Made by a program: the position numbers and the translations under genes
Shown here: positions 23,001-31,391 of the stretch, piece after piece
Numbering within the stretch: the first letter of the stretch is position 1
Layout: the number at the start of each line of letters is the position of its first letter
DNA from: Sporomusaceae bacterium
GTDB lineage: Bacteria; Bacillota; Negativicutes; Sporomusales; UBA7701
NCBI GenBank assembly: GCA_031460455.1
Contig: JAVKTQ010000023.1
Span: forward strand, 1 to 38,115
Direction of reading: 5' to 3'
DNA length: 38,115 nucleotides
The notes under the pieces: model-generated
Seen by the model: the letters and a program-made list of their open reading frames with translations, nothing else
Told to the model about the DNA's origin: nothing
The model's database searches: none

Positions 23001-23885
23001 ATGCTCGAATATGTCAGCGGCATAATAACATTCAGCCTGATCTATGTCATTGCCACGGTGGGGCTGGCCGTTTTCACCGGATTTACCGGCCTCTTTTCCC
23101 TCGGCCACGCCGCATTCTTCGCTATTGGCGCCTACACGGCCGGCATACTGACCTATTTCTACGACGTAAACTTCTGGGCGGCGCTTACGGCCGGCATCGC
23201 CGTGTCGTCGCTGGTCGGCGTTATCATCGGCTATCCGACGCTGCGAGCCAAGCTCCGCAGCGACTACTTCGCTATCGCCACCCTCGGCTTCGGCGAGGCG
23301 GTGCGGGTGCTGCTGGAGAACCTTGACATCACCCAGGGGGCCCGCGGCCTGCCAGGCATTGCCAGCGAGACAACTCTCCCCATCGTAATCGTCCTCACCA
23401 TCCTCGTCCTGTGGGTGGCCCGCAACTTCGTCCATTCGCGCTACGGGCGCGCAGCCATCGCGGTGCGCGAGGACTTCGTCGCCGCCGAGATGATGGGCAT
23501 CAACCTCTTCCAGGTCAGGATGCGGTCGCTGGTGTTCAGCGCCGGCTGCGCCGGTCTGGCCGGCGGCCTCTTTGCCCACTACGTCTCCTTCATCCAGCCG
23601 GGCATGTTCACCGCCGCCCTCTCCACCCAGCTTACGGCCAGCGTCGTAGCCGGGGGGATGGGCAGCATCACCGGGCCGACGGTGGCCGCGGTGCTGTTCG
23701 TCGCCGTGCCCGAGGCGCTCAGGATGGCCAGCATGTGGCGGCTGGTGGCCTACGGTTTCCTGCTTGTGGCCATCATGGTCTTCAGGCCCCAGGGCCTGTT
23801 CGGCTTCCGGGAGATTTCCTGGCAGAGCTGTGTCCGCTGCTTCCGCAGAAAACCGGCCGCCGCCGGAGGAGGGGCAGGAGAATGA
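23001..23885 (+). CDS. livM: Branched-chain amino acid ABC transporter permease LivM
   Basis: A 294-residue second permease. It shows VGLAVFTGFTGLFSLGHAAF and SDYFAIATLGFGEAVRVLLE, both typical of LivM, followed by the ATPase-contacting AVREDFVAAEMMGINLFQVR. The final segment GFREISWQS ends in a basic/alanine/glycine-rich tail. The stop overlaps the next start (ATGA), so translation is coupled to LivG. The length is a little shorter than the E. coli protein, which has an extra N-terminal part. Confidence 0.92.
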   Translation: MLEYVSGIITFSLIYVIATVGLAVFTGFTGLFSLGHAAFFAIGAYTAGILTYFYDVNFWAALTAGIAVSSLVGVIIGYPTLRAKLRSDYFAIATLGFGEAVRVLLENLDITQGARGLPGIASETTLPIVIVLTILVLWVARNFVHSRYGRAAIAVREDFVAAEMMGINLFQVRMRSLVFSAGCAGLAGGLFAHYVSFIQPGMFTAALSTQLTASVVAGGMGSITGPTVAAVLFVAVPEALRMASMWRLVAYGFLLVAIMVFRPQGLFGFREISWQSCVRCFRRKPAAAGGGAGE

Positions 23886-24664
23886 GCATGCTCGAGCTTA
23901 ACGGGGTCACCAAGAACTTTGGCGGCATCGTCGCCTGCAAAGACATCAGCCTGTCGGTCGCCCAGGGACAGGTAACCGGCCTCATCGGCCCCAACGGCGC
24001 CGGCAAAACGACCGTTTTCAACCTCATCACCGGCGTATACGCGCCCACCGCCGGCAGCATCGCTTTCAACGGAAAGGATATTACCGCCATTCGCCCCGAT
24101 AAAGTGGTGGCGCACGGCATTGCCCGCACATTCCAGAATATCCGTCTGTTCCGCAACCTGACGGTGCTCGACAATGTTCGCATCGCCGTCGACAACGAGG
24201 TCGACTATGCTCTGAGCGAAGCGCTGGTGCGCTCGCCGCGGGTGAAGAGCCGCGAAAAGGAAATCTGCGCCCTGGCGATGGAGCGCCTCGAGGAAGTCGG
24301 TCTTGCCGACAAGGCGGAAGTGCGGGCCGACAGCCTGCCATACGGCCTGCAGCGCAAGCTCGAGATCGCCCGCGCCCTGGCTCTCAGGCCAAGGCTGCTG
24401 CTCCTCGACGAGCCGGCCGCCGGCATGAATCCCGAAGAATCGCTGGAACTGGCCGGCCTGGTGCGCACCCTTCACGCCCGCCACAACCTGACCATCTTGC
24501 TCATTGAGCACCACATGGATGTCGTGATGGAGCTGTGCGAGAGGATATTTGTCCTGGACTTCGGCGTCAAGCTGGCCGAAGGCTCGGCGGACGAAATCCA
24601 GACAAATCCGGATGTGCTCAGAGCTTACCTCGGGGAGGGATACAAACGTGTTAGAAGTCAGTAA
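23882..24664 (+). CDS. livG: Branched-chain amino acid ABC transporter ATP-binding protein LivG
   Basis: A 260-residue ATPase. Walker A is GPNGAGKTT, the signature region PYGLQRKLEIARAL (a LivG-type variant of LSGGQ), Walker B LLLLDEPAAGMNP and the switch histidine is in LLIEHHMDVVM. The start ATG at 23882 overlaps the LivM stop. A longer open frame begins at 23411 inside LivM, but homology starts at MSMLELNGVTKNFGG. It pairs with LivF to power import. Confidence 0.93.
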   Translation: MSMLELNGVTKNFGGIVACKDISLSVAQGQVTGLIGPNGAGKTTVFNLITGVYAPTAGSIAFNGKDITAIRPDKVVAHGIARTFQNIRLFRNLTVLDNVRIAVDNEVDYALSEALVRSPRVKSREKEICALAMERLEEVGLADKAEVRADSLPYGLQRKLEIARALALRPRLLLLDEPAAGMNPEESLELAGLVRTLHARHNLTILLIEHHMDVVMELCERIFVLDFGVKLAEGSADEIQTNPDVLRAYLGEGYKRVRSQ

Positions 24665-25355
24665 CCTCAACGTGAAGTACGGCCAGATACACGCCCTCCG
24701 CGACGTCAGCCTGTCCGTTCAGCCCGGCCGCATCGTGGCCGTCATCGGCGCCAACGGCGCGGGCAAATCGACCCTGATGATGACGCTGGCCGGCCTGCTG
24801 GCCCCTGCCTCCGGGCAGATAACCTACGAGGGGAGGCCGCTGCCGGCCAAAGCATACGAAGTGCTTGGCATGGGCATCTGCCTGGTCCCCGAACGGCGTC
24901 GCCTGTACGCCAACCTCACGGTGAAGGAGAACCTCCTCATGGGGGCGTTTCTCCGCAACGACAAAGACGGTATCGAGGCCGACCTGGGAAAAATGTACGC
25001 CTTGTTCCCTATCCTGCGGGAACGCTTGAAGCAATACGCCGGAACGCTGTCCGGCGGCGAGCAGCAGATGGTCGCCATCGCCCGCGGGCTGATGTCGCGG
25101 CCCAAGCTGCTGCTGCTCGACGAACCGTCGCTGGGGCTTGCGCCCCTCCTCGTGGAGAATGTTTTCAAGACGGTCCGCGAAATTAAGGCTCAGGGAACCA
25201 CCATTCTGCTCGCCGAGCAGAACGCCTTTCAGGCCCTGGAGATGGCCGACGACGCTTTTGTCCTCGAGACGGGGCGCGTGCTGCTTACCGGAGCGGGCAG
25301 CGACCTGATCGCCGATCCCCTGGTGCGCAAGGCATACCTGGGCATAAAAAGCTAG
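24648..25355 (+). CDS. livF: Branched-chain amino acid ABC transporter ATP-binding protein LivF
   Basis: A 235-residue ATPase. Walker A is GANGAGKST, the signature LSGGEQQMVAIARGL, Walker B LLLLDEPSLGLAP and the D-loop/switch region LLAEQNAFQALEMAD (glutamine in place of histidine in the switch, as usual for LivF). The GTG start at 24648 has GGGGAGGG eight bases before it and lies 17 bases inside the end of LivG. The PLP enzyme gene follows after a gap of only 27 bases, so the transporter and enzyme genes are probably one transcript. Confidence 0.92.
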   Translation: MLEVSNLNVKYGQIHALRDVSLSVQPGRIVAVIGANGAGKSTLMMTLAGLLAPASGQITYEGRPLPAKAYEVLGMGICLVPERRRLYANLTVKENLLMGAFLRNDKDGIEADLGKMYALFPILRERLKQYAGTLSGGEQQMVAIARGLMSRPKLLLLDEPSLGLAPLLVENVFKTVREIKAQGTTILLAEQNAFQALEMADDAFVLETGRVLLTGAGSDLIADPLVRKAYLGIKS

Positions 25356-25382
25356 GCGAAACTAATACGGGAGAGATTCGCG

Positions 25383-26516
25383 ATGAAAATTGAAACGATG
25401 CTCATCCACGGCGCCGAAGGCGATCCGTCGACAGGATCGGTGAGCACGCCCATTTATCAGGTGTCCACCTTCCGCCAGCACACCGTCGGACAGCAGGGCG
25501 GCTACCAATATTCGCGGGGCGCCAACCCCACCCGCCACGCGCTCGAAGAGCAGATGGCCCTTCTTGAGGGCGGCTGCCGCGGGTTCGCCTTCGCCTCGGG
25601 CATGGCGGCGATGACGGCCGTCCTGCATCTTTTCAAGGCCGGCGACCATATCGTCGCCAGCCAGAACCTCTACGGCGGCACCTCCCGCGTCCTCGACCGG
25701 GTGCTGGGACGGTTCGGGCTGTCGGCCAGCTACGTGGAATTCGGCGACCTGGCGGACATCGCCGCCGCTATCACCCCGGCGACCAAAGCGCTGATCATCG
25801 AGACACCCTCCAACCCGACCCTCATGGTCACCGACATTGCCGCCGTTGCCGCCCTCGCCCACGACCGGGGCCTGCTCGCCATCGCCGACAACACCTTCAT
25901 GTCCCCGTACCTTCAGCAGCCGATGGCCCTGGGGGTGGATATCGTCGTCCACAGCGCCACCAAGTTCATCGGCGGCCACAGCGACGTACTCGCCGGCGTG
26001 GTGGTGGTCAAGGACGAAAAACTGGCCGAGGAGCTGCACTTCGTCCAGAACGCCACCGGCGGCGTACTCGGGCCGCAGGACTCCTGGCTGCTGCTGCGCG
26101 GCCTCAAGACGCTCGGCATCCGCATGGACCGGCAGGCGCAAAATGCCCGCGTCGTCGCCGAATGGCTGCGGGCCCGTCCCGAGGTGGAAAAAGTCTATTA
26201 CCTCGGATTCGCCGATCATCCCGGCCACGACCTCCACTTCCGTCAGGCACGGGGCACAGGCAACGTCGTCTCCTTTGACCTCGGCGACGGCGATTTCGCC
26301 CGCGCCTTTTTGTCGCGGACGAAGCTCTGCGTTTTGGGCGACAGTCTGGGCGGAGTCGAGACGCTCGTCAACCTGCCCGACGTCATGTCCCACGGCTCGG
26401 TGCCGCGCGAACGCAAACTGCGCATGGGGGTTACGCCCAGTTTGATAAGGTTGTCGGCGGGGATAGAGCATCCCGACGATATTATCGGAGACATAGAACA
26501 AGCGTTGAAAAAATAA
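25383..26516 (+). CDS. Cys/Met metabolism PLP-dependent enzyme (gamma-synthase/gamma-lyase type)
   Basis: A 377-residue enzyme of the trans-sulfuration family (cystathionine gamma-synthase, cystathionine gamma-lyase, methionine gamma-lyase, O-acylhomoserine sulfhydrylase). The PLP lysine is Lys194 in HSATKFIGGHSD. Other marks are YQYSRGANPTRHALEEQMA, FASGMAAMTAV, ETPSNPTLMVTDI and LGGVETLVNLPD. The exact reaction cannot be assigned by eye. Its position directly behind an amino-acid importer and before a DapF-like gene favours breakdown or conversion of an imported amino acid. The ribosome site is GGGAGAG. Related enzymes can work on methionine, cystathionine or homocysteine. Confidence 0.87.
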   Translation: MKIETMLIHGAEGDPSTGSVSTPIYQVSTFRQHTVGQQGGYQYSRGANPTRHALEEQMALLEGGCRGFAFASGMAAMTAVLHLFKAGDHIVASQNLYGGTSRVLDRVLGRFGLSASYVEFGDLADIAAAITPATKALIIETPSNPTLMVTDIAAVAALAHDRGLLAIADNTFMSPYLQQPMALGVDIVVHSATKFIGGHSDVLAGVVVVKDEKLAEELHFVQNATGGVLGPQDSWLLLRGLKTLGIRMDRQAQNARVVAEWLRARPEVEKVYYLGFADHPGHDLHFRQARGTGNVVSFDLGDGDFARAFLSRTKLCVLGDSLGGVETLVNLPDVMSHGSVPRERKLRMGVTPSLIRLSAGIEHPDDIIGDIEQALKK

Positions 26517-26540
26517 GCAAGATATTTTGGAGGGATGGAT

Positions 26541-27410
26541 ATGACGGCCGATTTCTACAAATACCACGCCCTCGGCAACGATTACATCGTCGTTGACCCC
26601 AACAAAAGCAGCCTGGCGCTGACGGAAGAGAATATCCGCCTCATCTGCCACCGCAATTTCGGCGTCGGCTCGGACGGCATCCTTTATGGGCCTCTGCTGG
26701 GAGACGGCAAGATGCGGCTTAGGATACTCAATCCCGACGGCAGCGAGGCGGAAAAAAGCGGCAACGGCATCCGCATATTCTCCCGCTACCTCGTGGAAAC
26801 AGGCTATGTACAAAGCAAGGAGTTTACGCTCGTTACCGCCGGCGGCACGGTCGCCGTCGCGGTGCTCGACGAAGCGGCCAGCCTCATCAAGGTAGACATG
26901 GGCGCTGCCAGCTTTAGCAGCGCCGATCTGCCGGCAGGCGGCCCGCCGCGCGAGATTCTCGGCGAGAAGCTTGCTATCGACGCCGTCGACTACGCCGTCA
27001 ATTGCGTTTCGATGGGAAACCCCCACTGCGTCATTCTTCTTGACGATATTTCCCGGGAAACGGCCGAAAAACTTGGACCCTTGGTCGAAAATCATCCGCT
27101 GTTCCCCAGGCGGACCAACGTCCAGTTTCTCAAGGTCGTCGACCGGGCCAACATCCAGATCGAGATCTGGGAACGGGGAGCCGGGTACACCCTCGCCTCT
27201 GGGAGCAGCAGTTGCGCCGCGGCCAGCGTCGCCCACCGGCTGGGGCTTACCGGGCCGGCGGTCAAGGTTCGCATGCCGGGCGGGGTCATCGACATCGACA
27301 TCCGGCCGGACGGACACGTATTCATGACCGGCCCGGTCTCAGGCGTGATGGAGGGCCGGTTTGCCGCCGACCTTCGCCGCCGTCTCGGGCTGGGGGCGGC
27401 GCAGCCTTGA
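26541..27410 (+). CDS. Diaminopimelate epimerase homologue lacking both catalytic cysteines
   Basis: A 289-residue DapF-fold protein. Conserved ligand-binding parts are present: YHALGNDYIVVD at the start, SMGNPHCVIL, RTNVQFLKV and WERGAGYTLASG. But the two cysteines that act as acid and base in true DapF are both serine: Ser73 in EKSGNGIR (normally CGNGIR) and Ser220 in LASGSSSCA (normally ACGTGACA). Codons AGC and TCT were checked. The ATG at 26541 is preferred to that at 26535, which abuts the ribosome site. It may be a divergent epimerase, a binding protein, or an enzyme of another substrate. A canonical dapF probably lies elsewhere. It follows the PLP enzyme after a 24-base gap. Confidence 0.85.
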   Translation: MTADFYKYHALGNDYIVVDPNKSSLALTEENIRLICHRNFGVGSDGILYGPLLGDGKMRLRILNPDGSEAEKSGNGIRIFSRYLVETGYVQSKEFTLVTAGGTVAVAVLDEAASLIKVDMGAASFSSADLPAGGPPREILGEKLAIDAVDYAVNCVSMGNPHCVILLDDISRETAEKLGPLVENHPLFPRRTNVQFLKVVDRANIQIEIWERGAGYTLASGSSSCAAASVAHRLGLTGPAVKVRMPGGVIDIDIRPDGHVFMTGPVSGVMEGRFAADLRRRLGLGAAQP

Positions 27411-27847
27411 TCGCTGTTGCGCCGCTTGCCGAAGAAGACCTGCCCGCGCTGGCCGCGCTGTTCACCGAACTGACCGACGACCCAACCGACGAAACGCTCA
27501 TGGCGGCCAACTTCCGGCGCATGGCCGGCGGCGGGGAATACATCCTGCTCGGCGCCAAGCGGGACGGCGTGCTTGTCGGCTTCATGATGGGCATTGTCTG
27601 TCTCGATATTGTCGGCTGCTGCCAGCCTTTCCTGGTGGTGGAAAACGTCATTGTCGCCCGGGCGGCGAGGCGGCAGGGGGTGGCGCGGCGGCTGTGGGAC
27701 GAACTGGAAGCCGAGGCCCGGCGGCGAGGTTGCTACTACGTCTTCTTCGTCTCGATCGACTGGCGCGAGGACGCCCACCGCTTTTACGCCAGCATAGGGT
27801 TTACGCCGGATAAGTATAAGGGCTTCAAAAAATATTTGGACAGATAA
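27407..27847 (+). CDS. GNAT family N-acetyltransferase
   Basis: A 146-residue acetyl-CoA-dependent acetyltransferase. The acetyl-CoA motif is VIVARAARRQGVARRLWDEL, with the preceding strand CQPFLVVENVIV and the late strand CYYVFFVSIDW. The start TTG at 27407 overlaps the last bases of the DapF-like gene and has no separate ribosome site, so it is translated by coupling. A substrate cannot be named. Since it ends the transporter/PLP-enzyme unit, it may modify the amino acid or an amine made by that unit. The gene is followed at once by a terminator. Confidence 0.85.
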   Translation: MIAVAPLAEEDLPALAALFTELTDDPTDETLMAANFRRMAGGGEYILLGAKRDGVLVGFMMGIVCLDIVGCCQPFLVVENVIVARAARRQGVARRLWDELEAEARRRGCYYVFFVSIDWREDAHRFYASIGFTPDKYKGFKKYLDR

Positions 27848-27849
27848 AA

Positions 27850-27881
27850 AAAGACCGTACGGCTTCAGCCGTACGGTCTTT
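27850..27881. terminator. Bidirectional terminator between convergent genes
   Basis: AAAGACCGTACGGC pairs perfectly with GCCGTACGGTCTTT around a TTCA loop, with A-rich sequence before it and TTTT shortly after. It serves the transporter operon on the plus strand and the PatB-like gene on the minus strand. Confidence 0.9.
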
Positions 27882-27892
27882 GCGATTTTCCT

Positions 27893-29068
27893 TTACCCCC
27901 GCTTCTTCAGCGCGGCGGCGATGCGGGATAACCCTTCCAGCATCAGCGCGCGCGGGCAGGCGAAGTTGAAGCGTGCAAAGCATTCGCCTTGCCGGCCGAA
28001 GGATAATCCGTCGTTCAGGCCCACCTTGGCCTCCGCGACCAAAAACTTTTTCAGCTCACCGTGGGCGGCGAAGCGGCCACGGAAGTCGAGCCATGCCAAG
28101 TAGGTGCCTTCCGGCTTCGTTACTTTTACGCCGGGCATCTCGCGGCCCACGAACTCCGCGAGTAAGTCCGCGTTGGTCTCCAGATACGGCAGCAGGCTGT
28201 CGAGCCAGTCCTCACCCGTCTTGAAGGCCGCCTCGGCCGCCGCCAGGCCGAAGAGGTTGCCGGAGCTGATGCCGAGGCCGGCAAGCAATGCGCAGTACTT
28301 TGCGCGCCGTTCCTGGTCGGATACGACGGCCAGCGAAGTGTACGTGCCGGCGATGTTGAAGGTTTTGCTGGGGGAGAAGAAGGTCACGGTGCGGGCGGCG
28401 AGCGCCGGGCCCAGAGTGGCGAAAGGAATGTGGCGGTGTCCGCGGAACATCAGGTCGCAGTGAATCTCGTCGGCGACGATGGTAATGTCGTGACGGAGGC
28501 ACACCTCTCCGATGGCCAGCAACTCCTCCTTAGTCCACACCCGGCCTACCGGATTATGGGGGCTGCAGAGGACAAACATCTTTACGTCGGGACCGAGCTT
28601 GTTTTCCAGGTCGGCCAGGTCCATCTCCCAACGGCCGCCGCGCTCCCGCAGGGGGTTCTCAACCACCTGGCGGCCGTTGCGGGTCACGCAGGAAAAGAAT
28701 GGCGGGTATACCGGCGGCTGGATAACGATTTTATCGCCAGGGTCGGTGAGGGCCAGTACCGCGGCGCCGAGCGAAGAGACCACCCCCGGCGTATTTACGA
28801 TCCAGTCCCGCCCGATCGTCCAGCCGTGGCGGCGGCGCTCCCAGTCCATCGCCGCCTGGAAGAAGGACTCCTCCTTGGCGTGGTAGCCGTACACGGGGTG
28901 TGCGGCCTTTGCCCGTACGGCGGCCAATATCCCGGGCGCGGCGGCGAAGTCCATATCGGCCACCCAGAAAGGCAACACCTCATCTGTGCCGAAAATCTCG
29001 ACAAGCTCGTCCCATTTTTCGCAGCCGGTGCCGCGGCGCTCGATGATTGCGTCAAAGTCGTAGTTCAA
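27893..29068 (-). CDS. PatB/MalY-type C-S lyase (class I/II aminotransferase fold)
   Basis: A 391-residue PLP enzyme. The start is DFDAIIERRGTGCEKWDEL, followed by LPFWVADMDFAAAP, a hallmark of PatB/MalY proteins. The PLP lysine is Lys235 in FFSPSKTFNIAGTYTS, and SPHNPVGRVW and VADEIHCDLM are also present. This group usually cleaves carbon-sulfur bonds in cystathionine or cysteine conjugates, giving thiol, ammonia and pyruvate. The start is TTG, with AGGAGG seven bases ahead. It lies convergent to the operon holding another sulfur-amino-acid PLP enzyme, so the two may share a theme in sulfur metabolism. Its minus-strand neighbours are unrelated. Confidence 0.88.
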   Translation of the reverse strand: MNYDFDAIIERRGTGCEKWDELVEIFGTDEVLPFWVADMDFAAAPGILAAVRAKAAHPVYGYHAKEESFFQAAMDWERRRHGWTIGRDWIVNTPGVVSSLGAAVLALTDPGDKIVIQPPVYPPFFSCVTRNGRQVVENPLRERGGRWEMDLADLENKLGPDVKMFVLCSPHNPVGRVWTKEELLAIGEVCLRHDITIVADEIHCDLMFRGHRHIPFATLGPALAARTVTFFSPSKTFNIAGTYTSLAVVSDQERRAKYCALLAGLGISSGNLFGLAAAEAAFKTGEDWLDSLLPYLETNADLLAEFVGREMPGVKVTKPEGTYLAWLDFRGRFAAHGELKKFLVAEAKVGLNDGLSFGRQGECFARFNFACPRALMLEGLSRIAAALKKRG

Positions 29069-29080
29069 ATTGATGCCTCC

Positions 29081-29689
29081 TCAGAAATTCAGATCTTTGG
29101 GCGGTGTACGCCTGGCGACGGACGTCAGCCGGGCCGCAAGCATCGCCAGGGCGCCGCCGTAAAGGGCGACGATTATGTCCTTCTGGGCGTCCCAGATATC
29201 GCCCTGGGCGCCGAGGAAAATCACGCCAAGCTCGGGGTTGACCATCTCCACCACGATGGCTTCGATGCATTCGAAAATAGCGCTCACGGCGACGAGCAGA
29301 AGGGGAGAGAAGAAATACGGCCAGGGAGGAGCCACCTTGGCCACCCGCTCCAGCCACTCCTTGAGCGGGTAGGCGAGCAGCAGGCCGAATGAAAAGTGGA
29401 CAATGCGGTCGTAGTGGTTGCGGCCGAGGCCCAAGCTCTCTTTGAGCCAGTCGCCGGCGGGCACGAAGCTGTAGGACCAGTGGGCGCCGACCGCGCAGAG
29501 CATCAGGTAGACGATAATGAGAATGTACGACCGGTCGGAAAACCGGAAGCGGCGGGCCGAATAGAGGAAGGGCGGCCCGAGGAGAAAGACGAGCAGGTTG
29601 TCGAGCACCCAGTCGAAGCGATCGAGCGGCTCGAAGGCGAGATAGAACCACAGAATGAGGTAGGCGGCGAAAAAGCCTTTGACCAGCAT
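29081..29689 (-). CDS. DUF2238 membrane protein (YjdF family)
   Basis: A 202-residue protein with about five or six hydrophobic segments. It has the family motifs RNHYDRIVHFSFGLLLAYP, FECIEAIVVEMVNPE and LGAQGDIWDAQKDIIVALYG. Function is unknown in the whole family. AGGAGG lies five or so bases before the ATG. It lies between the C-S lyase and the esterase, all on the minus strand with short gaps, so the three are probably cotranscribed from the region near 30650. Confidence 0.88.
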   Translation of the reverse strand: MLVKGFFAAYLILWFYLAFEPLDRFDWVLDNLLVFLLGPPFLYSARRFRFSDRSYILIIVYLMLCAVGAHWSYSFVPAGDWLKESLGLGRNHYDRIVHFSFGLLLAYPLKEWLERVAKVAPPWPYFFSPLLLVAVSAIFECIEAIVVEMVNPELGVIFLGAQGDIWDAQKDIIVALYGGALAMLAARLTSVARRTPPKDLNF

Positions 29690-29698
29690 GACTGCCTC

Positions 29699-30634
29699 CT
29701 AACGCTTATTGGCCATTATTGCCGCGAAGAACTCCCAGATGACGTCGGTGGCGGGCAGGGTGCCCGGATCGGTGCCGATATAGGATGCCGGGAACTGAGG
29801 TGTGCCGCCCGGCCACATGTGACCGAGGCCTTCGACAAGATAAACCCGCATCGGGAAGGAAGCGCAGGCCAGCGAACGCACGCCCTGGCGGCCGGCAGCC
29901 GGCTCCAGGCCGCCCTCGCAGCCGGTGAGCGCTGCCCATGCTCGCAGCCCGTCCAGAAGGGGCGGCTGGGTGAAGGAGCCCCAGGGGTGGTTTATTGGGC
30001 CGCCGCCCCAGGGATTAAACGGATCGGCCGTGCCGACGATGAACAGCGTCGGCACGTGCAGACGGCGGTTAGGGGCGGATGGCAGCGGCCAGTACGGGCC
30101 CGCTACGGGAGCGATGGCGGCGATCCTATCGGGCAGGAGGGTTGCCGCCCGAAAAACGAGCGACGCTCCGTTGGAAAAACCGGTCAGAAAGACCGCCTTT
30201 TTATCGACGGCGTACTTCATGGCCAGATCGGCCAGCAGCAGGTCGAGGAATTTTACGTCGTCGACGCCGCCCAGGAAGCTCTGGCCGCGGCCAGAGCCGT
30301 CGTTCCACAGCTGGGGATTGGTAAGAAAACCGGGCGGGGTGGAAGGATCGGCGCGCACGGCGTCGGGAAAGACGGCGAGAAAGCCTTGCTGTTCGGCCTT
30401 TTCGCTCCAGGCGGTCTCCGCGATCACGCCTGTCCCGGTTGCGCCGGCGCCGTGAAGCATGACGACGACCGGCAGCGGCCGTTGACCGCCGTAGCCGGAC
30501 GGAACATAAACATTGTAGCTGCGCGCACGGCCGTCCACGGTCAGCGCGTGGGCGGCCAACCCCGCGGCGCAAACAGGGCCTGTAGCCAGCGCCAGCAGCA
30601 GGGCGACAGAGACGACAAAACGCAGCCGATTCAC
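29699..30634 (-). CDS. Secreted esterase of the PHB depolymerase/feruloyl esterase (LpqC) family
   Basis: A 311-residue exported alpha/beta-hydrolase. A signal peptide (RFVVSVALLLALATGPVCAA) is followed by YNVYVPSGYGGQRPLPVVVM and LHGAGATG, the oxyanion-hole region. The nucleophile serine is in TGFSNGASL. The histidine is in VEGLGHMWPGG, and an acid in IVGTADPFNPW. An ATG two codons upstream abuts AAGGAGGG, whereas the GTG chosen here has a spacing of seven bases. The family hydrolyses short esters, including feruloyl, acetyl-xylan and hydroxyalkanoate esters. The true substrate is unknown. Confidence 0.83.
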   Translation of the reverse strand: MNRLRFVVSVALLLALATGPVCAAGLAAHALTVDGRARSYNVYVPSGYGGQRPLPVVVMLHGAGATGTGVIAETAWSEKAEQQGFLAVFPDAVRADPSTPPGFLTNPQLWNDGSGRGQSFLGGVDDVKFLDLLLADLAMKYAVDKKAVFLTGFSNGASLVFRAATLLPDRIAAIAPVAGPYWPLPSAPNRRLHVPTLFIVGTADPFNPWGGGPINHPWGSFTQPPLLDGLRAWAALTGCEGGLEPAAGRQGVRSLACASFPMRVYLVEGLGHMWPGGTPQFPASYIGTDPGTLPATDVIWEFFAAIMANKR

Positions 30635-30700
30635 CGGCATCCCTCCTTGGAGGCATATATAACCAAGTTCTGGGCCGTATGACAATATCCTGCCGCCACT

Positions 30701-30745
30701 TTGCCGCGCGAAAGAGGGTTTTCAGCCCGTTCCGGGGAAACTTTG
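30701..30745 (+). promoter_or_regulatory. Promoter-region element shared with 20711-20756
   Basis: TTGCCGCGCGAAAGAGGGTTTT then CCGGGGAAACTTTGC. Its first part matches the block upstream of the LivJ gene almost base for base. It lies in the 136-base divergent gap between the esterase and the DOMON gene. Confidence 0.35.
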
Positions 30746-30770
30746 CAAAAACAAGTGAAGGGTGGTTATT

Positions 30771-31382
30771 ATGCCAAGAGCTATACCGGGTGCCCTTCTC
30801 GCAACACTGATAATGGTTTTTGCCCTAGCTGGCTGCGGTGGTCAGAAAACGCCCGTCCAGCCGCCGGCGCCGTCATCGCCTGCGCCGGTGACGATCAGCC
30901 AGGAGTGGAAGGCCGACGGCGTAGTCGGCGACGGCGAGTACGCCCAGATGCAAAAAATCGGCGAGCTCGAAGTCTTCAGCCGCATTGAGGGCGACAGCGT
31001 CATGCTGGCCCTCAAAGCGCAAACGAAAGGCTGGCTGGCGCTCGGCATCGACCCGGAGGAAAAAATGAAGGGCGCCGATATGATTTTCGGCTATGTCAAA
31101 GATGGCCAAGCCGTGATTTCCGATATGTACAGCACCGGCGTCGTCGGCCCCCATCCGCCCGACGACAAACAGGGAGGGACTGCCGACATTACGGCGGCGG
31201 GCGGCAGCCACAAGGACGGCGTTTTGGTGCTGGAGGTCAAACGCAAGCTTAATACCGGCGACAGCAGGGACAAACCGCTGAAGATCGGCGACAACAAAGT
31301 AATCTGGGCTATCGGCGACGCCGCCGACGCCGGCGTGAAGCACAGCCGCCGGGGCTACGGCACGTTGGTGCTAAAGAATTAG
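30771..31382 (+). CDS. DOMON-domain lipoprotein, probably heme-binding
   Basis: A 203-residue lipoprotein. Signal peptide PRAIPGALLATLIMVFALAG with Cys22 lipidated, then a proline-rich linker. Residues 45-200 fit a DOMON domain: WKADGVVGDGEYAQMQKIG, MLALKAQTKGWLALGIDP, MKGADMIFGYV, and a late AIGDAADAGVKHSRRG. Many DOMON proteins bind b-type heme or sugars and pass electrons to a membrane cytochrome. Methionines and the histidine near 192 could serve as ligands. The ribosome site is GAAGGGTGG. The next gene, nine bases on, encodes a small membrane protein with paired histidines, which supports a redox role. Confidence 0.8.
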   Translation: MPRAIPGALLATLIMVFALAGCGGQKTPVQPPAPSSPAPVTISQEWKADGVVGDGEYAQMQKIGELEVFSRIEGDSVMLALKAQTKGWLALGIDPEEKMKGADMIFGYVKDGQAVISDMYSTGVVGPHPPDDKQGGTADITAAGGSHKDGVLVLEVKRKLNTGDSRDKPLKIGDNKVIWAIGDAADAGVKHSRRGYGTLVLKN

Positions 31383-31391
31383 GGGGCCACG

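Noticed and set aside
22467-23579. A 370-codon minus-strand open frame across livH and livM.
   Set aside because: It is antisense to two unmistakable permeases. Its product is rich in Asp, Glu, His and Gly without any family motif.
25362-27317. A 651-codon open frame on the minus strand opposite the PLP enzyme and DapF-like genes.
   Set aside because: The opposite strand encodes two clear enzyme families with good ribosome sites. The long antisense frame is a by-product of GC-rich third positions and shows no recognisable domain.
28430-30682. Two long plus-strand frames (320 and 428 codons) opposite the PatB-like, DUF2238 and esterase genes.
   Set aside because: The minus strand carries clear family motifs and ribosome sites. 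The plus-strand translations have none.
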